DNA from: 40CM-2-70-7 sp035505915
Lineage (GTDB): Bacteria > Gemmatimonadota > Gemmatimonadetes > Gemmatimonadales > GWC2-71-9
Assembly (NCBI GenBank): GCA_035505915.1
Contig: DATJQI010000011.1
Location: 62,001-126,000, forward strand
Length of the DNA stretch: 64,000 nt
Reading direction: 5' to 3'
The notes beneath the pieces are model-generated. The model saw nothing but the letters and a program-made list of their open reading frames with translations, was not told the origin of the DNA and did not search any database. A program made the translations under genes and the position numbers. Below are positions 51,750 through 62,803 of the stretch, in pieces (positions within the stretch are counted from its first letter, which is position 1; the number at the start of each line of letters is the position of its first letter).

Positions 51750-51962
51750 GTGGCCAGCACGACTCTAACGGTGTCCGGGATGACCTGCGGGCACTGCCAG
51801 GCGAAAGTGGAGCGGGCACTGCAGGGTGTGGCGGGGGTCTACAGCGCGACGGTGGACCGGGCCGCCGGGGTGGCGGAGGTGGAAAGCGCGGATTCGGTGT
51901 CCCCGGCCGAGCTGATCGCGGCGGTCGAACGGGCGGGCTACCGCGCGGGAGTTCCCGCCTAG
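51750..51962 (+). CDS. copZ: Heavy-metal-associated domain protein, copper chaperone
   Basis: A 70-residue HMA-domain protein with the metal site GMTCGHC (residues 10-16) and the usual beta-alpha-beta-beta-alpha-beta pattern ending AGYRAGVPA. GTG 51750 has GGAGG five to nine bases upstream. Expected to hand Cu(I) to CopA, whose gene converges on it. Its stop overlaps the facing gene's stop region by four bases. Confidence 0.92.
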   Translation: MASTTLTVSGMTCGHCQAKVERALQGVAGVYSATVDRAAGVAEVESADSVSPAELIAAVERAGYRAGVPA

Positions 51963-52249
51963 TACGCCCCGCGCGCGTGGTGCGTGGGATCGGCCTTCTG
52001 GTGGACCAGGGTGAGGAACCGCTTGGCCACCTTGTCCAGCTCGGCTTCCCCCACCTGATCGGTGGTGACGTCCACGAAGGTGTAGTGCCCGCCCTCGGCC
52101 CGCACCGCCACGGAGACTTTGCCCAGCGCCCCGGCGAACGACCGCCGGCGCGGCGCCTCTTCGGAGGGCGCGAGGTGCGCCCCGAAGTACGATTGCGCCG
52201 CGGCGAGAACCTCGTCGGGCGGCAGGTGGGTCCGGTGGAAATACCTCAT
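51959..52249 (-). CDS. Small protein of unknown function coupled to copA
   Basis: A 96-residue protein from ATG 52249 (ATGA with copA). It reads MRYFHRTHLPPDEVLAAA, then YFGAHLAPSE, RSFAGALGKVSVAVRAEGGH and ends THHARGAY. Several histidines at both ends could bind metal, but no known motif is clear. Its convergence with copZ and coupling with copA tie it to copper handling. Confidence 0.65.
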   Translation of the reverse strand: MRYFHRTHLPPDEVLAAAQSYFGAHLAPSEEAPRRRSFAGALGKVSVAVRAEGGHYTFVDVTTDQVGEAELDKVAKRFLTLVHQKADPTHHARGAY

Positions 52250-54810
52250 GCGACGCTCCCGCTGGAGGCGGCCGGCTGGAACCGGCGCAACGTGAGGCTG
52301 CTCAGCACCACGGAGAGGCTGGACCACGCCATCGCCGCGCTGGCGATGACGGGGGACAAGAGTAACCCGGTGGCGGGATAGAGTACACCCGCCGCCAGCG
52401 GAATCCCCACCACGTTGTAGATGAACGCCCAGAACAGGTTCCGCCGGATGGTGGCCAGGGTCCGGCGCGAGAGCGCCACCGCCGTGTCCACCGCGCGCAG
52501 GTCCCCCCGCATCAGGGTGACGTCCGACGCCTCGAGCGCCACGTCGGCCCCGGTGCCGATCGCGATCCCGACGTCCGCCTGCGCCAGGGCCGGCGCGTCG
52601 TTGAGGCCGTCGCCGACCATCGCCACCCGCCGGCCGCCGCGCTGGAACTTCTTCACGAGATCGGCCTTCTGGGACGGCAGGACCTCGGGCACGATGTCGT
52701 CGATGCCCACTTCGCGGGCCACCGCTTCCGCCGCCTTCCGGGAGTCGCCGGACACCATCGTCACCGCCAGCCCGCGGGCCTGGAGGAGGGCGACGGCGTC
52801 GCGCGACGTCGGCTTGATGGGGTCCGCGATCGCGATGATGGCGTACACGGTGTTGTTCACCACCACGATCACGGGAGAGCGCCCCTCGCCCGCCAGCCGG
52901 TCGGCGTCCCCGGCGAGCGTGCCGAGATCGAGGGAACGCTCCCGGGCGTGCCGGAGGGAGACGACTTCCACGATCCGCCGGTCCACGGTGCCCCGCACGC
53001 CCCGCCCTTCCATCGCGGCGAACTTGTCCACCGACAGGATGGACACACCCTTCGCCTTCGCGGCGTCGAGAATGGCGAGCGCCAGCGGATGCTCGGACCG
53101 TTGCTCCACCGACGCGGCCCACTTGAGCACGTCCGCCGGGGACACCGGCGTCCCGTCGCTCTTCTTGGCGGTGAGGATGTGGGTGACCGCCGGCCGGCCT
53201 TCGGTGATGGTGCCGGTCTTGTCGAGCAGGACCGCTTTCACCCGGGAGAGCCCCTCGATGGCCTGGCCGCCGCGGATCAGGATGCCCAGCTCCGCCGCGC
53301 GCCCGGTGCCCACCAGGATGGCGGTCGGGGTCGCGAGGCCCAGCGCGCAGGGGCACGCGATGATCAGCACGGTGACGAAGGCGACCGTCGCGAAGAGGAC
53401 CGCCGGCTCGGGCCCCACGTCGAACCAGACGATGAAGGCCACGATCGCGAGCGCGATCACCACCGGGACGAACACCCCCGCGACCCGGTCGGCCAGGGAC
53501 TGGATCGAGGCCTTCGACGCCTGGGCTTCCTCCACCAGCCGGATGATCTGCCCCAGGGCGGCGTCCTTCCCCACGCGCGTCGCGCGGAAGACCACGCTGC
53601 CGGTCGTGTTGATGGTGCCCCCCACGATCTCGTCGCCCGGCTTCTTGGTCACGGGCATCGGCTCGCCCGTGAGCATCGATTCGTCGAGGGCCGACACGCC
53701 TTCGGTGACGACGCCGTCCACCGGCACCCGTTCCCCGGGGCGCACGATGACCAGGTCGTCCACCACCACGGCCTCCACGGGAGCGTCGGACTCCGCGGTT
53801 CCCCGCCGGACCCGCGCGGTCTTGGGCCCGAGGGCGGCCAGGCGGCGGATGGCCGCCGAGGTCTGGCCCTTGGCCCGGGCTTCGAGCAGGCGGCCGAGGA
53901 GAATGAGGGCGATGATGGCCGAGACGGCTTCGTAGTAGACGTCCGCCGGCCGGCCCGCGGCGAGGAACCAGCCGGGGGCCAGCGTGGCGACGGCGGAGTA
54001 CAGAAACGCCGCCCCGGTGCCGACGGCGATGAGCGTGTTCATGTCGGCGGTGCGGTGCCGCACGCCGCTCCAGGCCGCCCGGTAGAACTGCCCCCCGCCC
54101 CAGACCATCACCGGCACCGTGAGGAGTCCGAGCACCCGCCGAATCCAGTCCGGATCGAGGGGCCAGCGGTTCTGTACGACGTCCCGGAGACGCTCCGCGA
54201 GGGGCATCAGCACCCGGCCGAGCAGATCGAAGCGGTGGAAGGTGTCCAGGGGCCGGTCGGCCATCAGGAGCATGCCCCCGAGCATCGCGATGACGGCCAC
54301 GGTGCCGGAGAGCGCCAGCTTCCAGCTCAGGACCCGCACGTCGCGGGCCCGCGCCAGCCGCTCGCGTTCCACCGGATCCTCGGCCGCGATCGGGAGGGAC
54401 ACCGTGAACCCGGCGGCGCGTACCGCCTGCTCCAGCGCTCCCGCCGTGGCGACCCCGGGGACGTATTCGACGGTCAGGGTTTCGAGGGCCTGGTTCGCCG
54501 TCGCCTTCACGACGCCCGCGACCTGGCCCACGGCGCGCTCGAGTCCCCCGACGCTCGGGGCGTAGTGGAGATCCTGCACGGCGATGGTGACGGTGGCGAG
54601 GCCGCAGTCGTACCCGGCGCCGCGCACCGCGCGGACCAAGTCGCCGATGCCGGTGGTCTGGTCGTCGTAGTCCACGGCCGCGCGGCCGGTGGCGTAGTTC
54701 ACGCTGGCGGCGGTGACGGCGGGACGCGCGGCCAGCGCCTGCTGCACCGTGATGGCGCACGAGGCGCAGCTCATCCCTTCGATGGGAAGGATGATCCGGG
54801 CTTTAGCCAT
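52246..54810 (-). CDS. copA: Copper-translocating P1B-type ATPase
   Basis: Exports Cu(I) from the cytoplasm. 854 residues: first HMA domain with GMSCASC (12-18); a second HMA-like domain (about 74-140) lacking the CxxC; eight membrane segments with CPC in IIACPCALGLATPT (about 485); DKTGTI (about 529); EHPLA His-Pro (about 573); GDGLNDAPA (about 737); and late YN and MAWSS motifs expected for Cu(I) specificity. It overlaps the cupredoxin gene by eight bases. Confidence 0.94.
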   Translation of the reverse strand: MAKARIILPIEGMSCASCAITVQQALAARPAVTAASVNYATGRAAVDYDDQTTGIGDLVRAVRGAGYDCGLATVTIAVQDLHYAPSVGGLERAVGQVAGVVKATANQALETLTVEYVPGVATAGALEQAVRAAGFTVSLPIAAEDPVERERLARARDVRVLSWKLALSGTVAVIAMLGGMLLMADRPLDTFHRFDLLGRVLMPLAERLRDVVQNRWPLDPDWIRRVLGLLTVPVMVWGGGQFYRAAWSGVRHRTADMNTLIAVGTGAAFLYSAVATLAPGWFLAAGRPADVYYEAVSAIIALILLGRLLEARAKGQTSAAIRRLAALGPKTARVRRGTAESDAPVEAVVVDDLVIVRPGERVPVDGVVTEGVSALDESMLTGEPMPVTKKPGDEIVGGTINTTGSVVFRATRVGKDAALGQIIRLVEEAQASKASIQSLADRVAGVFVPVVIALAIVAFIVWFDVGPEPAVLFATVAFVTVLIIACPCALGLATPTAILVGTGRAAELGILIRGGQAIEGLSRVKAVLLDKTGTITEGRPAVTHILTAKKSDGTPVSPADVLKWAASVEQRSEHPLALAILDAAKAKGVSILSVDKFAAMEGRGVRGTVDRRIVEVVSLRHARERSLDLGTLAGDADRLAGEGRSPVIVVVNNTVYAIIAIADPIKPTSRDAVALLQARGLAVTMVSGDSRKAAEAVAREVGIDDIVPEVLPSQKADLVKKFQRGGRRVAMVGDGLNDAPALAQADVGIAIGTGADVALEASDVTLMRGDLRAVDTAVALSRRTLATIRRNLFWAFIYNVVGIPLAAGVLYPATGLLLSPVIASAAMAWSSLSVVLSSLTLRRFQPAASSGSVA

Positions 54811-55228
54811 GCGCGGGGTGCGGCGAGGGGGCCGCGCGGCGCTCGACGCCGGCCGGCTCCACCACCAGGGTTCCTTTCAGCATGCTCATCCCGCAACGGA
54901 AGGGATACTCCCCGGGTTCCCGGGGGGTGAACTCGACGGTCGTGTCCTGAAACGCGGGGAGCGCTTGATCGACGTGGAAGGCTTCGAACACCACCCGTTC
55001 CGAGCAGTCGGCGGTCTCGTCCCGGTAGAACACCAGGCGGACCGGCTTCCCCGCCTGCACCAGGATGGTGTCGGGCGTGTAGCCGCCCTTCACCACGATC
55101 CGCACTTCCTGCACGCCCCCGGAATCACGGGCGGCGCTGGGCGCCGCCCGCGAGCCGAGGAAGTACCACAACACCCACCCGATGACGCATCCGCCGAGGA
55201 TGGTGACAGCGAGCTGCGCCCCGGTCAC
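54803..55228 (-). CDS. Membrane-anchored cupredoxin-domain protein
   Basis: A 141-residue protein with one N-terminal membrane segment (VTILGGCVIGWVLWYFLG) and a cupredoxin fold: VRIVVKGGYTPDTILVQAGK, VRLVFYRDETADCSERVVF, FHVDQALP and FRCGMSMLKGTLV. A Cys, His, Cys and two Met are candidate copper ligands. It ends in a His-containing tail. Coupled to copA, so probably a periplasmic copper-binding protein. Confidence 0.85.
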   Translation of the reverse strand: MTGAQLAVTILGGCVIGWVLWYFLGSRAAPSAARDSGGVQEVRIVVKGGYTPDTILVQAGKPVRLVFYRDETADCSERVVFEAFHVDQALPAFQDTTVEFTPREPGEYPFRCGMSMLKGTLVVEPAGVERRAAPSPHPAHG

Positions 55229-55237
55229 GCTGGCCCC

Positions 55238-57742
<2,505 letters not shown>

Positions 57743-57786
57743 CGGACGGTCATCTCCTCTGTGCGGATCCGGTTGGGCGAGCGGGG

Positions 57787-59121
57787 TCACTTGTCCCCGT
57801 ACTCGTAGTATTCCACTCCCAAGTGGGTGATCTGCTCCTCACCCATCAGCCACCGGAGAGTGTTCTTCAGCTTCGTCTGCTGGATGAAGAGATCGTGCTC
57901 CGGGTACAGCCCCGGCGCGGTCTGCGGACTCTTGAAGTAGAAGGACAGCCATTCCTGCACCCCGGACAGCCCGGCCCGCTGCGCCAGATCGAAGAACAGC
58001 GCCAGGTCGAGCACGATGGGAGCGGCGAGAATCGAGTCGCGGCACAGGAAGTCGACCTTGATCTGCATCGGGTAGCCCAGCCACCCGAAGATGTCGATGT
58101 TGTCCCAGCCTTCCTTATTGTCTCCCCGCGGCGGGTAGTAGTTGATCCGCACCTTGTGGAAGACCTTGCCGTACAGCTCCGGGTACATGTCGGGCTGCAG
58201 GATGTACTCGAGCACCCCGAGCTTCGACTCTTCCTTGGTCTTGAACGATTCGGGATCGTCCAGCACTTCGCCGTCCCGGTTTCCCAGAATGTTGGTCGAG
58301 TACCACCCCGCCAGTCCGAGCATCCGCGCCTTGAAGGCCGGCGCCAGGACCGTCTTCATCATCGTCTGACCGGTTTTGAAGTCCTTCCCGCCGATCGCGA
58401 TCTTCCGCTCGTCGGCGAGCTGGGCCAGGGCCGGCACATCCACACAGAGGTTGGGGGCGCCGTTGGCGAACGGAACGCTCTCCATCAGCGCCGCGTACGC
58501 GTACAGCATCGACGGCGCGATGGCGGGGTCGTTCTGCTCCATCGCCTTCTCGAACGCCGCGAGGGTCTGGTGCGCGGGGCCGGGCGTGATGAAGACTTCG
58601 GTGGACGCGGCCCACACCACCACCACCCGCGCCACGCCGCTCGCCTTCTTGAACTCCCGGATGTCCGCCCGCAGCTGCTCGGCCAGATCCCGCTTGTTCT
58701 TGCCGCGCTTGACGTTCGTCCCCTGCAGCCGCTTCACGTAGTTCTGGTCGAAGGCGGCGGGGATCGGGCGGATGGACTTGAGGAAATCGGCGATGGGCTC
58801 GAGGTGGTCCCGCTCGAGCACGCCCGCCTTCACCGCGGCCGTGTACGCATCGTCGGGAATGGGATCCCAGGCCGCGAACACCAGATCCTGGAGCTCGGCC
58901 AGCGGCACGAACTCCTTGATCTTGGGAGACCGCCGGTCGGTGCGCTTCCCCAGCCGGATGGTCCCCATCTGGGTGAGCGAGCCGATCGGGAGCGCGCGCC
59001 CGCGCCGGATGTTTTCGACGCCGGCGATGAACGTGGTCGACACCGCGCCCAGGCCGACCAGCATGACCCCGAGCTTCCCGCCCGCCGGCGCGATCGCGCG
59101 CCCTCCCCCCGCTCCCGCCAT
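57787..59121 (-). CDS. ino1: Myo-inositol-1-phosphate synthase
   Basis: Converts glucose-6-phosphate to inositol-1-phosphate with NAD. 444 residues from ATG 59121 (a TTG one codon earlier also possible). The NAD loop is VMLVGLGAVSTTFIAG; VVWAASTEVF, the KDFKTGQTMMKTVLAP segment with catalytic lysines and GWYSTNILGNRDG are family hallmarks. TGATG join with the CDP-alcohol phosphotransferase upstream indicates a joint pathway. Confidence 0.93.
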   Translation of the reverse strand: MAGAGGGRAIAPAGGKLGVMLVGLGAVSTTFIAGVENIRRGRALPIGSLTQMGTIRLGKRTDRRSPKIKEFVPLAELQDLVFAAWDPIPDDAYTAAVKAGVLERDHLEPIADFLKSIRPIPAAFDQNYVKRLQGTNVKRGKNKRDLAEQLRADIREFKKASGVARVVVVWAASTEVFITPGPAHQTLAAFEKAMEQNDPAIAPSMLYAYAALMESVPFANGAPNLCVDVPALAQLADERKIAIGGKDFKTGQTMMKTVLAPAFKARMLGLAGWYSTNILGNRDGEVLDDPESFKTKEESKLGVLEYILQPDMYPELYGKVFHKVRINYYPPRGDNKEGWDNIDIFGWLGYPMQIKVDFLCRDSILAAPIVLDLALFFDLAQRAGLSGVQEWLSFYFKSPQTAPGLYPEHDLFIQQTKLKNTLRWLMGEEQITHLGVEYYEYGDK

Positions 59122-59816
59122 CAATGTCCTTTCCGCAGCACCGCGGGATGCCCCGCGAGCGTGTCACGTTTGCGGGACGGGGCCGGCGCGGGCGTCTTCT
59201 TCCGGACGACCCGCGCCACGTGCACCACCCGCTGTATCACCGTCACCGCCGTCGTCACCGACAGGAGGGCCATGATCCAGAAGAGGATCTGCCCGTGATT
59301 CCCGGCGCCGAAGAACAGCGTCGGCGCACCCAGGACGAGGAACCGCTCGGCCCGCTGCGCGATGCCGACCTTCGCTTCGAGTCCCAGCCCCTCGGCCCGC
59401 GCCCGGGTGTACGACACGAGCAGGCTGGACGACAGCGCCCCGATCGCGAGCGCCACCGCCAGATCCAGACGCTCCGGTGGAACCCCGCCGTGGACGAACC
59501 ACAGCGCGATCCCCAGAAACACCGCCGATTCCCCCACCCGGTCCAGCGTCGAGTCGTAAAACGCGCCGAACGTGGTGGACAGGGCGCCCAGTCGCGCCAC
59601 CTGCCCGTCCAGGATGTCGAACAGCCCGCTGGCCAGGAGCAGGGCTCCGCCCCACCGCGGATAGCCGGCACCGAACGCCACGGCCGAGCTGAGGACGACC
59701 GCGGCTCCGAACGTGGTGATGACATTGGGCGTGAATCCGGCCCGGATGGCGCCCCGGGCAATCGGGCCGACGGCCTTCAGGAATCCGTCGCGGACCGGCT
59801 GGGGAATGACGTTCAT
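59121..59816 (-). CDS. CDP-alcohol phosphatidyltransferase, probably phosphatidylinositol(-phosphate) synthase
   Basis: A 231-residue membrane enzyme from ATG 59816 (ATGA). The complete family motif is present: Asp67, Asp70-Gly71, Ala74-Arg75, Gly84, Asp88, Asp92. Five to six membrane spans follow, then a basic, Pro-rich tail. Sitting next to ino1, it most likely joins CDP-diacylglycerol and inositol-1-phosphate; the family also includes phosphatidylglycerophosphate synthases, so context carries this call. Confidence 0.85.
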   Translation of the reverse strand: MNVIPQPVRDGFLKAVGPIARGAIRAGFTPNVITTFGAAVVLSSAVAFGAGYPRWGGALLLASGLFDILDGQVARLGALSTTFGAFYDSTLDRVGESAVFLGIALWFVHGGVPPERLDLAVALAIGALSSSLLVSYTRARAEGLGLEAKVGIAQRAERFLVLGAPTLFFGAGNHGQILFWIMALLSVTTAVTVIQRVVHVARVVRKKTPAPAPSRKRDTLAGHPAVLRKGH

Positions 59817-61066
59817 GGCCGGGGGGAAGGTAATGAGGGCCCGGAGGGGATGGAAGGATAGAGCAGGTACTTGGCGCGGAGACGACGGAACCGGCGGAGG
59901 TCTGCATCCCAGCGGCGCGTGATCGCGGCCGCGGACTCGCCGCGCTCGACGGCGGGACGCAGCGCCGGGCCCGCCAGACGATCGAAATGCGCCGGCCGGA
60001 ACTCGAACCGTGAAGGGTACAGGCGGCGGAGCGCGACGAGGAGGCGGACCGCGAGGCGGGTCGGGTCGTAGGTCCGGCGGTCGGTGACGCGGAACCGGAG
60101 ACCCCCCAGGGCCACGCCGTCGAACTTCCCGTCGGTCGGATGCGCGGGCGTGAACCGCACCGTGTCGATGGCCACACCCGCCGCCGGCCCCAGCGCGCGC
60201 CGGAGCGCCTCGGGGTCGATCCACGGCGCGCCGACCACCTGAAACGCGAACGGCGTCCCCCGCCCCACCGACAGGTTGGTTCCCTCGAAGAGACAGAGCC
60301 CAGGATAGTGGAAGGCGGACTCGAGATCGGGCAGGTTCGGCGACGGCCGTACCCAGGGAAGGCCGGTCGAGTCGTACGCCTCGCCCCGGCGCCATCCCGC
60401 CGCGGGCACGACGGTGAGCCTCACCTGGAGTCCGAGCTGGGCCGTCGCGAGCCGCAGCAGCTCTCCCAGCGTCATGCCGTGCCGCATCGGCACCGGGAGA
60501 AAGCCCACGAAGTCCGTGTCCGGATCGCCGATGCGGACCCGGACATTGCCCTGCGTCAGGTCGCCGCCGACGGGATCGGGGCGGTCGAGGACCACCACCG
60601 GCTTCCCCAGCGCCGCGGCCTCCCGGATGAGCGACGTCGCGCTCGCCGGGTAGGTGTAGTAGCGGGCACCGATGTCCTGGAGATCGATGAGCACCACGTC
60701 CACGGAGTCGAGGGCGGCGCGGGCCTTCGCCTCGGAGCCGCCGTAGAGGCTGTAGATTGGGAGTCCGGTGGCGGAATCGACGCCGTCGGCCAGTCCGGGC
60801 CGGTCTTCCGCGCCCTGAAATCCGTGCTCGGGGCCGAACAGGGCGGTGACCTGAAACCCGGCGCCGCGGAGGAGATCGACGTCGCGCACGCCGTGACGGT
60901 CGACGCCGCTCTGATTGGAGAGCAAGCCGATGCGCTTGCCGCGGATCAGGTGCGCCGAATCCGTGACGACGACCTCGATGCCGGGACGGACCTGGGCCGC
61001 GCCGCGGCTGCCCGGCACGGCGAGGCCAAGACTCATCATCACAACCGAGAACTGATGCGCGCGCAT
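59813..61066 (-). CDS. namZ: Exo-beta-N-acetylmuramidase NamZ (DUF1343)
   Basis: Releases terminal MurNAc from peptidoglycan fragments. From ATG 61066 it has 417 residues: a signal peptide (about 1-25), then SNQSGVDRHG, GPEHGFQG, DLQDIGARYYTYP, DRPDPVGGD, PMRHGMTLGEL and EGTNLSVGRGTPF, a full DUF1343 set. GAGGAG lies three bases before the ATG, inside the divergent nagZ coding sequence. Alternative ATGs at 61039 and 61036 would shorten the signal peptide too much. Confidence 0.88.
   Translation of the reverse strand: MRAHQFSVVMMSLGLAVPGSRGAAQVRPGIEVVVTDSAHLIRGKRIGLLSNQSGVDRHGVRDVDLLRGAGFQVTALFGPEHGFQGAEDRPGLADGVDSATGLPIYSLYGGSEAKARAALDSVDVVLIDLQDIGARYYTYPASATSLIREAAALGKPVVVLDRPDPVGGDLTQGNVRVRIGDPDTDFVGFLPVPMRHGMTLGELLRLATAQLGLQVRLTVVPAAGWRRGEAYDSTGLPWVRPSPNLPDLESAFHYPGLCLFEGTNLSVGRGTPFAFQVVGAPWIDPEALRRALGPAAGVAIDTVRFTPAHPTDGKFDGVALGGLRFRVTDRRTYDPTRLAVRLLVALRRLYPSRFEFRPAHFDRLAGPALRPAVERGESAAAITRRWDADLRRFRRLRAKYLLYPSIPSGPSLPSPRP
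61055..61066. other. 12-bp palindrome holding both divergent start codons
   Basis: ATGCGCGCGCAT is its own reverse complement. It gives ATG CGC GCG CAT (Met-Arg-Ala-His) as the first four codons of both namZ (minus) and nagZ (plus). The two genes thus overlap by 12 bases at their 5' ends, and both promoters and ribosome sites must lie inside the opposite coding region. Confidence 0.85.
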
Positions 61067-62803
61067 TCGCTCCTCATCCTCGCCGGTCTCACCGCCTGTA
61101 CGCCGTCGCCGCGACCCCCGGTCGTGGCCGTCCCCAATCCCGGACCGCTGGCCCTTCCCGTCCCCGACCCGACCGACTCGCTCCTCGCCACGCTGTCGGT
61201 CCGCGAGAAGATCGGCCAGCTGATCGTCCCCTGGCTGTCGGGCGCCTACACCGCGCGCGACGACTCCGCGTTCCTGGTCGCGGCCCGCTGGGTGGACAGC
61301 CTGGGCGTGGGCGGCATCATCGTCTCGGTGGGCGCTCCGATGGACGTCGCCGCGAAGCTGAACGAGCTGCAGCGGCGCTCGCGGCTCCCGCTCCTGATCG
61401 GCGCCGACCTCGAATATGGCGCCGGGATGCGGCTCGTGGGCGGCACCTCGTTCCCCGCCATCATGGCGCTCGGCGCCACGGGCCGGCCGGGAGACGCGTA
61501 CCTGGTGGGCCGCGCCGCCGCCCTCGAAGGGCGGGCGGTGGGCATCCACGTCGATTTCGCCCCGGACGCGGACCTGAACAACAATCCGCTGAACCCCATC
61601 ATCAACACGCGGTCCTTCGGGGAGGATCCGGCCCAGGTGTCGAAGCTGGTGGCCGAGTTCGTCCGCGGCGTGCAGGAAAACGGGATGCTGGCCACGCTGA
61701 AGCATTTCCCGGGACACGGAAACACGGGGATGGACTCCCACATCGGGCTGCCGGTGATCGCCGCGGGATACGGCCAGCTCGATTCCCTCGAGCTGATCCC
61801 CTTCCGCGCGGGGATCGCGGCGGGCGCGGCGGTGGTGATGAGCGCGCACATCGCGATCCCGGCCATCACCGGGGACGACGCCCCCGGCACCCTGTCCCGC
61901 GCCGTGCTCACCGGCCTCCTGCGCGACTCCCTCGGGTTCCGCGGCTTGGTGGTGACCGACGCCCTCACGATGGGCGCCATCGTCTCGAAATACGGCGCGG
62001 GGGAAGCCACCGTCCGGGCTTTCGTGGCCGGCTCGGACCTCCTGCTGATGCCGGCCGACCCCGATTCGGCGCTCACCGCGATGACGGCCGCCGTCCAGTC
62101 GGGGCGGATCTCCCGCGCCCGGCTGGACTCCTCGGTCGGCGCCGTCCTCGAGGCCAAATGGAAGCTCGGGCTCTTCGCCCGGCGCACCGTCCCCCTCGAT
62201 TCGATCATGAGTGTGGTGGGAAGCAAGGCGCTGCAGGACGAGGCCGACGACGTCGCCGCGCGCGCGCTGACGCTCGTGCGGGACTCGTCGGGAGCCCTCT
62301 GGTCCCTGCGCCGCCGGCGCTCGCGCGTGGCGCTGATCGCTTACGCGGACGAGCTGAACGGGGGCGTGGGCCAGCTGCTCACCACCGAGCTGCGCGCCGG
62401 CGGCGACACCGTCGAGTACTTCCGGCTCTGGCCCATGTCCGGCCCCGCCTCGTACGATTCGGCGCGCGCGGTGCTCAATCGGGCACCGACGGCCGTATTC
62501 ACCTCCGTGGTGCGGCCCCTGTCGGGGCGCGGCACCATCGTCCTGCCCGATTCCCTCGCCCGCCTCATCACGGCCACCGATTCCGCCAAGCCCACGGTCC
62601 TGATTTCCCTGGGCTCGCCCTATCTCCTCGATCAGGTGCCCGGCGCCCGGAGCTACCTCCTGGGCTGGAGCGACGCGCGCGCCGTGGAGCGCGCGCTCGG
62701 CGACGCGCTCTTGGGCCGGGCCCCCATCGGCGGACACCTCCCGATCCGGGTGCCCCCGTATCCCCTGGGCTGGGGCATCGTGATCGGACCGGCGGCGCCG
62801 TGA
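61055..62803 (+). CDS. nagZ: Beta-N-acetylglucosaminidase, glycoside hydrolase family 3, predicted lipoprotein
   Basis: Removes terminal GlcNAc from wall fragments. 582 residues from ATG 61055. Signal peptide with lipobox LTAC (12-15). Motifs: LLIGADLEYGAGMRL, the histidine-containing loop KHFPGHGNTGMDSH (about 216-229) and the catalytic Asp in VVTDALTMG (about 302). A C-terminal domain (about 370-582) matches the two-domain type of Bacillus NagZ. Lipidation places it in the periplasm. Confidence 0.9.
   Translation: MRAHSLLILAGLTACTPSPRPPVVAVPNPGPLALPVPDPTDSLLATLSVREKIGQLIVPWLSGAYTARDDSAFLVAARWVDSLGVGGIIVSVGAPMDVAAKLNELQRRSRLPLLIGADLEYGAGMRLVGGTSFPAIMALGATGRPGDAYLVGRAAALEGRAVGIHVDFAPDADLNNNPLNPIINTRSFGEDPAQVSKLVAEFVRGVQENGMLATLKHFPGHGNTGMDSHIGLPVIAAGYGQLDSLELIPFRAGIAAGAAVVMSAHIAIPAITGDDAPGTLSRAVLTGLLRDSLGFRGLVVTDALTMGAIVSKYGAGEATVRAFVAGSDLLLMPADPDSALTAMTAAVQSGRISRARLDSSVGAVLEAKWKLGLFARRTVPLDSIMSVVGSKALQDEADDVAARALTLVRDSSGALWSLRRRRSRVALIAYADELNGGVGQLLTTELRAGGDTVEYFRLWPMSGPASYDSARAVLNRAPTAVFTSVVRPLSGRGTIVLPDSLARLITATDSAKPTVLISLGSPYLLDQVPGARSYLLGWSDARAVERALGDALLGRAPIGGHLPIRVPPYPLGWGIVIGPAAP

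Noticed and set aside
61067..62737. Upstream extension of the NamZ frame through the antisense of nagZ
   Set aside because: The extra residues lack domains and the signal peptide begins only at 61066, where GAGGAG precedes an ATG.
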